Source: CADCVT01 sp036389155
Lineage (GTDB): Bacteria > Actinomycetota > Thermoleophilia > Solirubrobacterales > Solirubrobacteraceae
Length of the DNA: 64,000 nucleotides
Reading direction: 5' to 3'
Assembly: GCA_036389155.1 (NCBI GenBank)
Contig: DASVQN010000053.1
Span: 62,001 to 126,000, forward strand
A program made the translations under genes and the position numbers. Below the pieces are notes generated by a model. The model had not been told where the DNA came from. It did not search any database and was given only the letters and a program-made list of their open reading frames with translations. Every line of letters starts with the position of its first letter. The stretch's first letter is position 1. This document shows, in pieces, positions 16,314 to 24,762 of this stretch.

Positions 16314-18101
16314 CTACCCGGTCTTGAGGAGCGTCCACATCCGGCCGAACAGCTCCTGGCTCTCGACGTCGCCCGACAGCCGCGTCGCGAAGCCGGCGAT
16401 GCCCGGCCGGATCACGAGCCCCTGGCCGTAGCGGACGGCGACGATGACCGGCGGCTCGCCCGCGAGGCCGGCCGTCGACAGGGCCCGCGCCTCCGCCCCG
16501 ACGTCGGTCGTCGGCTCCCACCGCTCGACCCCCGTGAAGAGCCCCTCGCCGCCGGCGAAGAGCTGCAGCCGCGGGTCGTCCTCGCGGATCGTCAGGTCGA
16601 CCTTCCTGTCGCGCACCTCGCCCAGCCGCGCGCCGAAGAGGTCCGTGCGCTCCGGCGCCCCGGGCCGCAGGAGCCGGCCGCCGATCTGCTGGACCTCGCG
16701 GCGCAGCGAGTCGGTCCCCAGCGAGACGAGCGTGTGCCCGCGGACGGCGGCGAACGCCCGCAGCCGGCGCCGCACGTCGCTCGTCAGCCAGACCGTGTCG
16801 CCGGCCAGCAGGATGCCGCGGTGGCCCTCGATCTGCGGGCCGCGGCCGACGGCCAGCGCGACGTCGGTGGTCAGGTCGTAGCGCAGCCCGCTGCGGTCGA
16901 GGTGCGCGACGAGCGGCGCCTCGTTCTCCGTCAGCCCCTGCGGCAGGCCGTCGCGGGCGAAGACGCGGTCGAGGCGGACCGGGCCGCCGAGGTCCAGCGT
17001 GTTCGGGATGCCGTCGCCGTCGTCGTCGACGGGGTTGCGGCCCTGCCACGTCGTGGTCGGCAGCACGACGAGCACGCGGTTGTTGGCCTCGTCGTCGACG
17101 GGGATCGGGACGCGGGCCGACCGCTTGCGCGTGCGGACCTCGTAGAGGAACAGCCCGCTCTTGCCGTTCGGCGGGTGGACGCGGAACGCCCCGCCGCTGC
17201 TGTGGCGCCCGCGCCGGCTGGGGAGCGGCGAGCCGACGCGCCGCAGCGTCCAGCTCCACGACGCGCCGCGCGAGTCGACGCCGACGTCGGCGGTCCTCCC
17301 GGCGCGGATCGGGACGAGCGGCGGCTGCAGGCCGAGGTAGCGGATCGTGATGCCGGCCGGGCCGGCGATCCTCACCCCGCGGCGCAGGCGCAGCGGGCGG
17401 GGGGCGTTGGAGCCGATGTTCCCCGCGCGGTCGCGCGAGCGGACGACGACCGCGAAGGTCCCGGGCGCGAGGCGCCGGCCGGCGTCGTTGCGCCCGTCCC
17501 ACGTCGCGGTCCCGCCCTCGCCCGGCTCGAGCTTCCGTACCCGGCGCGGCCCGCGGTCGGTGCGCCAGACCTCGAGCTCGACCCGCCTGCCGGTCGCCCT
17601 GAAGCGGATCTGCGCGGGGACGCCGTCGCGGCGCGGCAGCAGCTCGGGGCCGGGCCCGGTCTCCGGCCCGATCTCGACCACGCGCGGCCTCGGCGGCGTC
17701 GTGTCGAGGCTGATGCTGCGCCGCAGCGTGACGGTGCGGCCCTGGCGCTCGAGCGTCAGGCGGATCCGGTAGCGGCCGTCCGGCGCCCGCTCGCCGTCGT
17801 CGGTCCGGCCGTCCCAGCTCACGCGCGCCTGGCGCCACTTCGTGATCTTCAGGCTCTCGGCGATCGTCGCGACGACGTCGCCCTGGTCGTCGATGACCGC
17901 CGCGCGGACCTCGTCGGTCTCGCTCAGCGTGAACGACACGCGCATGCGGTCGAAGCGGCTGTCGTGGTTGGGCGAGAAGACGCGGGCGCCCATGACGCGC
18001 TGCACGACCGAGGGCTCGTTCTTCAGGCGCTGGGCGACGAGGAACGCGGCGAACGTCGCGACGACGAGCGCGGCGAAGACGCCGGCGGCCAGGCGCGTCA
18101 C
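16314..18101 (-). CDS. Membrane-anchored protein with FlgD-like Ig domains and a DMFase-like C-terminal region
   Basis: The 595-residue protein has an N-terminal anchor helix (about 5-24). Two Ig-like repeats follow, each with a WDGRxDxGxRxxxGxY/F signature (WDGRTDDGERAPDGRY, WDGRNDAGRRLAPGTF) as in FlgD-type domains. The C-terminal half (from VLVVLPTTTWQGRNPVDDDGDG) resembles the C-terminal domain found with N,N-dimethylformamidase large subunits; this is a tentative match from memory. The start is GTG overlapping the stop of the phosphatase gene (GTGA). It is probably an extracellular carbohydrate-linked protein. Confidence 0.7.
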   Translation of the reverse strand: MTRLAAGVFAALVVATFAAFLVAQRLKNEPSVVQRVMGARVFSPNHDSRFDRMRVSFTLSETDEVRAAVIDDQGDVVATIAESLKITKWRQARVSWDGRTDDGERAPDGRYRIRLTLERQGRTVTLRRSISLDTTPPRPRVVEIGPETGPGPELLPRRDGVPAQIRFRATGRRVELEVWRTDRGPRRVRKLEPGEGGTATWDGRNDAGRRLAPGTFAVVVRSRDRAGNIGSNAPRPLRLRRGVRIAGPAGITIRYLGLQPPLVPIRAGRTADVGVDSRGASWSWTLRRVGSPLPSRRGRHSSGGAFRVHPPNGKSGLFLYEVRTRKRSARVPIPVDDEANNRVLVVLPTTTWQGRNPVDDDGDGIPNTLDLGGPVRLDRVFARDGLPQGLTENEAPLVAHLDRSGLRYDLTTDVALAVGRGPQIEGHRGILLAGDTVWLTSDVRRRLRAFAAVRGHTLVSLGTDSLRREVQQIGGRLLRPGAPERTDLFGARLGEVRDRKVDLTIREDDPRLQLFAGGEGLFTGVERWEPTTDVGAEARALSTAGLAGEPPVIVAVRYGQGLVIRPGIAGFATRLSGDVESQELFGRMWTLLKTG

Positions 18102-18643
18102 AGGCGGATGAGCTCCGCGTTCGGCACCTTCCACTCGTGGTACGTGTCGAGCCCGCGCCGGTGCGTGTGGGCGAGCGCGCAGCGCACGACGCCGCGGTGG
18201 CAGACGAGCAGCGCGGGCAGCTCGCCGCGCTGGGTGACGTCGACGAGGGCCGCGACCACGCGCTCCTGCTGCTCGGCGAAGGACTCGCCGCCGGGGAAGC
18301 GGAACTCGTCGCCGGCCCTGCGGAACGCGGCCCACGCTTTGGGATCGTCGCGCTCGACGTCGTCCTTCAGGCGGTCCTGCCAGTCGCCGACGTCGACCTC
18401 CTTGAGGCGCTCGTCGGGGCGCGGCTCGAGGCCGAGCCGCTCGCCGACGATCTCCGCGGTCTGGGCGGCGCGGCGTTGGGGGCTCGTGTAGAGCGCGACG
18501 ATCGGCGCGGCCTCGGCCGCCGCCTGCTCGGCGAGCGCGTGCGCCTGCTCGATCCCCCGCTCGGAGAGCGGGACCTCGTTCTGGCCCTGGAACCGCCGCT
18601 CCCTGTTCTCCTTCGTCTCGCCGTGGCGCGCGAGCAGGATCAC
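18098..18643 (-). CDS. Histidine phosphatase (phosphoglycerate mutase-like)
   Basis: A 181-residue member of the histidine phosphatase superfamily. The phosphohistidine motif LARHGETKEN is at residues 4-13, the second arginine/glutamate region at LYTSPQRRAAQTAE, and the second catalytic histidine in LLVCHRGVV. Such enzymes act on phosphosugars or small phosphoesters. Both ends overlap their neighbours by GTGA, so it is tightly coupled to the phosphosulfolactate synthase gene upstream. It might remove the phosphate from phosphosulfolactate, the next step in that pathway, but this is inference. Confidence 0.9.
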   Translation of the reverse strand: MILLARHGETKENRERRFQGQNEVPLSERGIEQAHALAEQAAAEAAPIVALYTSPQRRAAQTAEIVGERLGLEPRPDERLKEVDVGDWQDRLKDDVERDDPKAWAAFRRAGDEFRFPGGESFAEQQERVVAALVDVTQRGELPALLVCHRGVVRCALAHTHRRGLDTYHEWKVPNAELIRL

Positions 18644-19395
18644 GCGCCGGGCTCCATCGTGTCGCTGCGCAGGCCGAGCCGCATCGTCTCGAGCGCGAGG
18701 ACGTCGGCCGGCGCGATGTTGCCGAGGTTGACGTCGGGGCCGAAGCGCTTGAGGAGGTGGACCTGCTGGTCCTTCTGCGGGGCCTCGAAGACGATCCGCG
18801 TCTGGTCGACGGCGTGGGCGATCTCGTCGATCAGGCCCTCGCGCAGCTCGCCGTCGGGGCGGGCGATGCCGGCGGTGCCCGACTCGCGCGCCTCGCAGAT
18901 GACCTTCCACGCGCCCGCGTCGAGCTCGGCCTGGATCTGCTCGACCCAGCGGTACGGGGCCATGACGTGCGTCGCGTCCTTCGAGCCGACCTCGCTCAGC
19001 ACCGTGAAGGAGTCCGACAGCCGGGTGATGAGCGCGAGCTTGCGGTCGCGCTCGAGGTCGATCGTGCCGTCGGACACCTCGACGTGGCGGATCTCGAGGT
19101 GGTCGAGCCACGCGGCCAGCTCGTCGACGCGGCCCTGCTGGATGGCCAGCTCGGTGAGGGTCCCGCCCAGGACGACCGGGATGTCGTGGTCGCGGTAGCG
19201 CTGGAGCTTGGGCTCCAGGTTGCCGGTCGCGAGCGCGGTGCCCCAGCCGAGCTTGACGATGTCGACGCTCGCGCCGGCGACCTCGACGAGGCCGTCGACC
19301 TCGGCGATCGACAGGCCGCGGTCGAGCACGTGCGTGAGGCCCTGCTCGCGCGGCTTGACGGCGCGCGCGGGAAGGTCCAGGGGCAGACCGGCCAC
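18640..19395 (-). CDS. comA: Phosphosulfolactate synthase (ComA-like)
   Basis: ComA adds sulfite to phosphoenolpyruvate to give (2R)-phospho-3-sulfolactate, known from coenzyme M synthesis in archaea and from sulfolactate formation in some bacteria. The 251 residues fit the family length and TIM-barrel plan: VDIVKLGWGTAL, VLGGTLTELA, EVSDGTIDL, VLSEVGSKDATH, VICEARESGTAGIA and the ending DVNLGNIAPADVLALETMRLGLRSDT. GTG start, 14 bases after the LytR_C gene. The phosphatase follows with a GTGA overlap. The role in this actinobacterium-like genome is open. Confidence 0.9.
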   Translation of the reverse strand: MAGLPLDLPARAVKPREQGLTHVLDRGLSIAEVDGLVEVAGASVDIVKLGWGTALATGNLEPKLQRYRDHDIPVVLGGTLTELAIQQGRVDELAAWLDHLEIRHVEVSDGTIDLERDRKLALITRLSDSFTVLSEVGSKDATHVMAPYRWVEQIQAELDAGAWKVICEARESGTAGIARPDGELREGLIDEIAHAVDQTRIVFEAPQKDQQVHLLKRFGPDVNLGNIAPADVLALETMRLGLRSDTMEPGA

Positions 19396-19409
19396 GGCGG
19401 ACGCGCGGC

Positions 19410-20882
19410 CTACTGCTGGCTCTGGTCGGCGCCGACCGTGACGACGACGCGCGCGCGGTTCTGGGTCACCGTGCGGGTGCTCTGGTCGAGCTGCCCGACG
19501 GCGTCGCTGCCGACGCCGATGAGCTTGGCCACCGCGAGCGCCTCGTCGCGCGCGCCCTCGGCGAACATGACGACGGTCGCCGAGCGGTTCTGCTCGACCG
19601 CGTTCGTCACGAGGTCGTCGGGGACCGCGAAGCCGCTGCCCTCGATCTTCGCGGCGACGCGCTTCGCGAGCCCGGGGACCGACGTGCCGTTGAGGACCGC
19701 CACCGTGACGTCGCCGCGCGGGGTCGGCTTCTCCTCGGTCGACTTGCTCGGCGGCGGGACGACCACGTTGGGCTTCGTCGTCTTGGTCGCGCTCGGCTCG
19801 TCGTCGCCACCCCCGCCGGAGAGGGCGATCACGAGCCCGACGACGAGCAGCAGGCCGACGCCGATGGCGGCGACGATCGGCCAGCGCAGCCCGCCGATGC
19901 CGCCGGCGCCGCCGCGCGAGCCGGCTCGGGGAGGAACGGTCGCGGTCGGCCGCGACGCCGCGACCGGCCGCACGGGGCCGGCGGCGCGGGGTCGGGCGGC
20001 CGCGGTCCGGGCGGGAGGGAGCCCAGCGGCCCCGGCCGCACCCGCGGCACCGGCCGCGGCGGCCGCCGGCGGGGCCGGCGCATCGACGCCGGCCGCCGAG
20101 GCGGCGGACGCCGGGTCCTTCGGGGGTGCGTCCGGGGGCGGAGCGGCCGCACCGCTCGCCGCCGGAGCGCCGGTCGTCGCCGCGCCGTCGCCGCCCGCGG
20201 CGGTGCCGCTCGAAGTGGCGCCGCTCGCGGCGGCCGCCCCGCCCGCGTCCGCGGCCGTTGCGCCCGCGGCGGCGCCGGTGGCGGCCGCAGCCGCCCCGCT
20301 TCCTGCCGGCGCGCCCGCGGGGGGCGCAGGAGCCGCGCCCGGGGTCGCCGGCTTCGCGCCGGGTGTCGAAGGGGCGTCGGCGCCGGCGGGCGAAGGGGTC
20401 GCGCCGGGCGTCGGCTTCGCGCCCGGGGCGGCAGGCGTCGCGCCGGGCGTCGGGTTCGCGCCCGGGGCCGAAGGGGTCGCGCCGGGCGCCGGCTTCGCGC
20501 CCGGGGGCGCGGGCGTCGCGCCGGTCGCGGGCGCCGTCGCCGCGCCGGCCGTCGCTCCCGCGGGGACGGAGCCGGGTTGGCCCGGCTGCCCGTTCGGGCC
20601 GGTCGGCGCGCCCGCCGGACGTCCGGCCGCGGCCTGGGCCGCGGCGGTCTGCGGCCCGCCGGGCCGGGTCGCCGCGGTGGTCGCCGCGCGGCGTGCCGCC
20701 TCGGCGGCGACGCGCGCCTCGAGCTCGGCCGAGCGCTCCGGCGCGCGGCCCGCCCACTCGCGCAGGCGCTTGACCTCGCGCGCCTGCGCGAAGTACAGGA
20801 GGGCGAGCACGGCGAGGCCGAGCAGCGAGGCCGCCCCGGCGTAGCCGCCGTAGTCCTTGATGACGTCGAGTGCCTCGTTCAC
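19410..20882 (-). CDS. LytR C-terminal-domain membrane protein with Pro/Ala-rich region
   Basis: The 490-residue protein has an N-terminal membrane helix (about 12-32), then about 290 residues of Ala, Pro, Gly and Thr with imperfect tandem PGATPxxPGAxPTPGATP repeats, a second membrane helix (WPIVAAIGVGLLLVVGLVIA), and a C-terminal LytR_C domain beginning VTVAVLNGTSVPGLAKRVA. LytR_C domains occur at the ends of LCP cell-wall polymer ligases, but no LCP catalytic domain is present here. GTG start. It lies 16 bases after the CapD-like gene and probably works at the cell wall. Confidence 0.85.
   Translation of the reverse strand: MNEALDVIKDYGGYAGAASLLGLAVLALLYFAQAREVKRLREWAGRAPERSAELEARVAAEAARRAATTAATRPGGPQTAAAQAAAGRPAGAPTGPNGQPGQPGSVPAGATAGAATAPATGATPAPPGAKPAPGATPSAPGANPTPGATPAAPGAKPTPGATPSPAGADAPSTPGAKPATPGAAPAPPAGAPAGSGAAAAATGAAAGATAADAGGAAAASGATSSGTAAGGDGAATTGAPAASGAAAPPPDAPPKDPASAASAAGVDAPAPPAAAAAGAAGAAGAAGLPPARTAAARPRAAGPVRPVAASRPTATVPPRAGSRGGAGGIGGLRWPIVAAIGVGLLLVVGLVIALSGGGGDDEPSATKTTKPNVVVPPPSKSTEEKPTPRGDVTVAVLNGTSVPGLAKRVAAKIEGSGFAVPDDLVTNAVEQNRSATVVMFAEGARDEALAVAKLIGVGSDAVGQLDQSTRTVTQNRARVVVTVGADQSQQ
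20360..20530 (-). repeat. Imperfect tandem repeat coding for PGATPxxPGAxPTPGATP
   Basis: Within the LytR_C gene a short unit is repeated several times with small changes, giving alternating PGATP and PGAK/NP steps. The unit boundaries are approximate. Such regions vary easily in copy number. Confidence 0.6.
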
Positions 20883-20898
20883 CGCAGGTCGCCGGAGT

Positions 20899-22836
20899 CT
20901 ATGGACCGGCGGGGAGCGAACCGGCTCCCGCGGCCGCGTGCAGTCCCGCCAGCTCCGAGACCTTGCGCGCCAGCCCGGCGGCGTCGCCCTCGAGGACGAG
21001 CAGGTTGATCTCCTGGAACATGGCGTCGACCGCGTCCGGATCGAGGGGCTCGCGCGCGGCGCGCTGGATCTTCTCGGCCGGCGTCGGCTGCGGGCGCTCG
21101 TGCGGGTTGAACAGCTCCTCATGCAGCTTCTCCCCCGGCCGCCGGCCGACGACCTCGATCGCGATGTCCTCGCCCGGCCGCAGCCCCGACAGCTCGATCA
21201 TGTCCCGCGCGAGCTGCATGATCGGCACCGGGTCGCCCATGTCGAGCACGAAGATCTCGCCGCCGGACCCGAGCGAGCCCGAGCGGATGATCAGCTGCAC
21301 CGCCTCCGGGATCGTCATGAAGTAGCGCGTCATGCGCTCGTCGGTCACCGTCACCGGCCCGCCGCGGGCGATCTGGCGGCGGAAGATCGGCACGACCGAC
21401 CCCGACGACCCGAGCACGTTGCCGAAGCGCACCGTCGCGAACCGCGTCGCGGGGAAGCGCTGCGACGCCGCCTCGACCGCGTACTCGGCCAGCGCCTTCG
21501 ACGCGCCCATCACCGTCGCCGGCGTGACCGCCTTGTCCGTCGAGACCAGCACGAACACGCGCACGTCCATGTCGCCCGCGACGCGCGCGAGCACGCGCGT
21601 GGCCAGCGCGTTGTTGCGCACGGCCTCGACCGGGTTGCCCTCCATCAGCCCGACGTGCTTGTACGCCGCGGCGTGGAAGACGACGGTCGGCCGGTGCTCG
21701 TCGAACACCTCCCGCATCCGCTCCTCCTCGCGGCAGTCGGCGAGCACCGTCGCCAGCGTCGCGGGGTGGACGTGCCGGTCGTCCTCCAGCTCGCGCTGGA
21801 TCCGGAACAGGTTGTCCTCGGCGTGGTCCAGCGCGATCAGCCGCCGCGGCGCGACGCGCGCGATCTGCCGGCACAGCTCGGCGCCGATCGACCCGCCCGC
21901 GCCGGTGACGAGCACGACCTCCCCCGTCAGGTACGCGCCGACCCGGTCGACCTCCATGACCACCGGCTCGCGGCCCAGGACGTCCTCGACCTGCACCTCG
22001 CGCACCTGCTTGACGAGCTGCCCGCCCGTCTGGAGCAGCTCGAACACGGTCGGCAGCGTGCGGACGGGGATCCCGCGCTCGCGACACGCGCGCGCGACCC
22101 GCGCGCGAAGCGTGCCCGGCGCCGACGGGATCGCGATGATGACCTCGTCGGGCTGGACGTCCTCGATCACGCGCGGCAGGTCGCCGTCGGTGTTGCCGAG
22201 GACCTTGACGCCCTCGACGCGCACGCCGCGCAGCCGCGGGTCGTCGTCGATGAACCCGACCGGCGCGAGCCCGAGGGACGGGTTGCGCAGGACCTCGCGC
22301 AGCACGAGCCGCCCGCCGTCGCCCGCCCCGACGATGAGGACGCCGCGCGCGTCGCGTCGCGGCCGCAGCCCGGCCAGGCGGCGCTCGTGGAAGGCGCGCG
22401 CGAGCAATCGCGCGCCGCCGACGAAGACGAGCGTGAAGAGGAAGAACAGCGCGAGGACCCCCGTCGGCAGCTTCAGGCCGACGTCGCCGCTGCGCAGCGG
22501 GTCCTCCACCGGCGACGCGATCGCCACGTACGCGGCGAGGGCGAGCGTCGTGACGATCACCGCGAACAGCACCGCCTCGATGTCGCGCCACGACGAGTAG
22601 CGCCACCACTTCTGGTAGAGCCGGAAGATCGTGAAGATGACGAGCGACCCCGCGACGACCGGGAAGATCGTCGCCGCGAAGAGGTCGTGGTAGCGGTCGG
22701 GCACGCCACCGAGGGCGTCGAAGCGCAGCCGGTACGCGAGGAAGTATGCGAGTGCGACCAACACCCCGTCGACCGCGAGCTGCGGAACCGAATGGCGGTG
22801 CAGGGGAACGGCCGCGGACCGAATCCGTCGGCGCAT
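20899..22836 (-). CDS. CapD/PglF-type nucleoside-diphosphate-sugar 4,6-dehydratase
   Basis: The 645-residue protein has four or more N-terminal membrane helices (to about 150), a CoA-binding-like Rossmann domain (about 160-280, VLIVGAGDGGRLVLREV) and a C-terminal extended SDR domain starting VVLVTGAGGSIGAELCRQ. The active site reads STDKAVTPATVMGASK, with Met in place of the usual Tyr as in PglF/WbpM/CapD dehydratases that act on UDP-GlcNAc. It makes keto-sugars for surface glycans or glycoproteins. The ATG 22836 is chosen over a GTG two codons earlier because TAGCAT lies 7 bases before it. Confidence 0.93.
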   Translation of the reverse strand: MRRRIRSAAVPLHRHSVPQLAVDGVLVALAYFLAYRLRFDALGGVPDRYHDLFAATIFPVVAGSLVIFTIFRLYQKWWRYSSWRDIEAVLFAVIVTTLALAAYVAIASPVEDPLRSGDVGLKLPTGVLALFFLFTLVFVGGARLLARAFHERRLAGLRPRRDARGVLIVGAGDGGRLVLREVLRNPSLGLAPVGFIDDDPRLRGVRVEGVKVLGNTDGDLPRVIEDVQPDEVIIAIPSAPGTLRARVARACRERGIPVRTLPTVFELLQTGGQLVKQVREVQVEDVLGREPVVMEVDRVGAYLTGEVVLVTGAGGSIGAELCRQIARVAPRRLIALDHAEDNLFRIQRELEDDRHVHPATLATVLADCREEERMREVFDEHRPTVVFHAAAYKHVGLMEGNPVEAVRNNALATRVLARVAGDMDVRVFVLVSTDKAVTPATVMGASKALAEYAVEAASQRFPATRFATVRFGNVLGSSGSVVPIFRRQIARGGPVTVTDERMTRYFMTIPEAVQLIIRSGSLGSGGEIFVLDMGDPVPIMQLARDMIELSGLRPGEDIAIEVVGRRPGEKLHEELFNPHERPQPTPAEKIQRAAREPLDPDAVDAMFQEINLLVLEGDAAGLARKVSELAGLHAAAGAGSLPAGP

Positions 22837-22843
22837 CCGCACA

Positions 22844-22849
22844 ATGCTA
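22844..22849 (-). promoter_or_regulatory. TAGCAT -10 box of the dehydratase gene
   Basis: TAGCAT on the minus strand (22849-22844) is followed by 7 bases and ATG 22836. It lies in a short A/T-richer island. It fits a leaderless start. Confidence 0.45.
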
Positions 22850-22898
22850 GCGGCGCGTCCGGCCTCAAACGCCTCCTGCGGCGGTCGATGACCGGGGG

Positions 22899-23972
22899 GT
22901 GACGCCCGACGTCATCGTCACCTGGCTCCAGAGCGACTACGGCCAGCTCGGCCGTCCCGCCGAGTCGATCGCGCACGCGCTGGTCGACCACGGGATCGCC
23001 CGCCGCGTCGCGTACGTGGAGCCCTACAAGGTGGGCGAGGGCGTGCCCGCGCTGCAGCACCGGATCATCCGCGGCCTGAACGTCTTCTCGGGCAGCGGCC
23101 CGGCCATCGCGACGGGCGAGATCGCGCGCGCGGTCATCGGCACGGCGCAGCTCGAGGACCCGATCCTCCTGAACTTCGGCGTCGGCGAGCCGAACTGGGC
23201 CTTCCTGCACGAATTCCGCCCGTACTGCGAGCGCACGGTCCTCCTCACGCACGATCGCCTCTCGACGTGGGACGCGTTCGCCTCCGGGCGCGACGAGATG
23301 GAGCGCATCCGCCGCGGGCTGATCGGCGCGAGCGACCTCGTGCTCGGCCTCTCGCAGGGCTCGATCGAGGACGTCCCGGACGCGGAGTACGTCGGCCACG
23401 GCTGCGACGACGCGTGGACGCGCCCCGGCGTGGACGACGCCGCCGAGCCCTTCGACCTCGCGCACGTCCCGCACCCGCGCGCGGTCTACGTCGGCGCGCT
23501 CTCGGTGCGCGTCGAGGCCGAGGCGCTGCGCGCGCTGGCCCGCAGCGGCGTGAGCGTCGTGCTCGTCGGCTTCGCCCCCTCCGCGGCCGTCGACGCGGTC
23601 ATCGCTTCGGAGCCGAACGTCCACTTCCTCGGGCCGCGCGCGCCCGACCAGACGCCGGCCTACCTGCTGCACTCGGACGTCGGGATCATCCCGCACACCG
23701 ACGAGCCGTTCACCTACTCGATGGAGCCGCACAAGGCCTACAACTACGCGTGCGCGGGGCTCCGCACGGTGACGCTGAACGTCGCCCACGCGCCCGCGCT
23801 GGACGGGTGGCTCACGCGGACCTCGGACGTCGAGAGCTTCGTCGCGGCCGTGCACGACGCGCCGCGCCTCGACGCGGACGACACCGCCGCCGCGCGCGAG
23901 ATCACCTGGGCCTCGGTGGCCGAGAAGATCGTGCGCTACGCCGTGGCGGGCGTCGCGACGACCAGGTACTGA
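22899..23972 (+). CDS. GT-B fold glycosyltransferase
   Basis: This 357-residue protein resembles family 4/1-like glycosyltransferases that first bind an acceptor (N-terminal half with DYGQLGRPAESIAHAL) and then a nucleotide sugar (C-terminal half). YVGALSVRVEAEALRALA and the late GIIPHTDEPFTYSMEPHKAYNYACAGLRTV, with glutamate and lysine typical of the donor site, support this. GTG start after a G-rich stretch. Its last 37 bases overlap, tail to tail, the methyltransferase gene. Confidence 0.82.
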   Translation: MTPDVIVTWLQSDYGQLGRPAESIAHALVDHGIARRVAYVEPYKVGEGVPALQHRIIRGLNVFSGSGPAIATGEIARAVIGTAQLEDPILLNFGVGEPNWAFLHEFRPYCERTVLLTHDRLSTWDAFASGRDEMERIRRGLIGASDLVLGLSQGSIEDVPDAEYVGHGCDDAWTRPGVDDAAEPFDLAHVPHPRAVYVGALSVRVEAEALRALARSGVSVVLVGFAPSAAVDAVIASEPNVHFLGPRAPDQTPAYLLHSDVGIIPHTDEPFTYSMEPHKAYNYACAGLRTVTLNVAHAPALDGWLTRTSDVESFVAAVHDAPRLDADDTAAAREITWASVAEKIVRYAVAGVATTRY

Positions 23973-24724
23973 TAGGCCTCGAGGCGGGCCGCGGTCTCCC
24001 GCGGGTCGGCGCCGAGGCGGCCGGCGATCTCGGCCAGCGCGCGATAGCGCTCGGGCAGCGCGCCGACGTTCGTCGCGCCGAGCTCGACGCACTCGTAGCC
24101 CGTCTCGCGGAGCATCGCGTCGATCTCCTCGAGCGTGAAGAGGTGCACGTGCGTGCGGTCGAGCAGCCCGGCGTCCGTGTACTCGAAGCGGTCGGCGACG
24201 AGCAGCGGGACGACGACGGAGAAGTGCTTGACGTTCGGGATCGAGCACACGATGCGCCCGAACGGCTTGAGGTAGCGCCGCGCGACGCGCAGCAGGCGGT
24301 GCGGGTCGCGCAGGTGCTCGAGGACGTCGCCGAAGATCGCGACGTCGACCGACCCCTCCTCGAGGGGCAGCGCGTCGAGGAGGTCGAGGTCCGCGCGGAC
24401 GACCTGGTCCAGGCGCTCGGCGGCGACGGCGGCCGCGTCGGGGAACAGCTCGACGCCGATGACCTCCGCGCCCTGGCGCTCCTTGAGGTGCGCGCCGAGC
24501 GCGCCGCGGCCGCAGCCGAAGTCGACGATCCGCCGCGCGTGCTCGGGGACGAGCGACGCGATCTCCGGGCGGACGTGGTCGAAGTAGCCGTCGGCCGCGC
24601 CGGCCTCGGCCTTGCGGACGCCGGCTGCGGCGGAGTCGGTACCGGGCACGTCCAGTTGGTCGGCCCTCGCGCGCGGGGCTTGAGATCGCGCGCAGGCCCA
24701 ACCTTCGTCCACATCCGGCCGCAT
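23936..24724 (-). CDS. Class I SAM-dependent methyltransferase
   Basis: The 262-residue protein (fewer if a later start is used) has the SAM-binding motif I VDFGCGRGALGAHL, the acidic residue after strand 2 (VIGVELFP), and the motif IFGDVLEHLRDPHRLL typical of methyltransferase_23-like enzymes acting on small molecules or sugars. The first 45 residues look unstructured; GTG 24649 is a possible alternative start. It sits among polysaccharide genes, so sugar methylation is plausible. It converges on the glycosyltransferase gene. Confidence 0.85.
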   Translation of the reverse strand: MRPDVDEGWACARSQAPRARADQLDVPGTDSAAAGVRKAEAGAADGYFDHVRPEIASLVPEHARRIVDFGCGRGALGAHLKERQGAEVIGVELFPDAAAVAAERLDQVVRADLDLLDALPLEEGSVDVAIFGDVLEHLRDPHRLLRVARRYLKPFGRIVCSIPNVKHFSVVVPLLVADRFEYTDAGLLDRTHVHLFTLEEIDAMLRETGYECVELGATNVGALPERYRALAEIAGRLGADPRETAARLEAYQYLVVATPATA

Positions 24725-24762
24725 TGCGTGCCCGCCCTCGCGCGCGAGCCGAAGCAGAGGCC

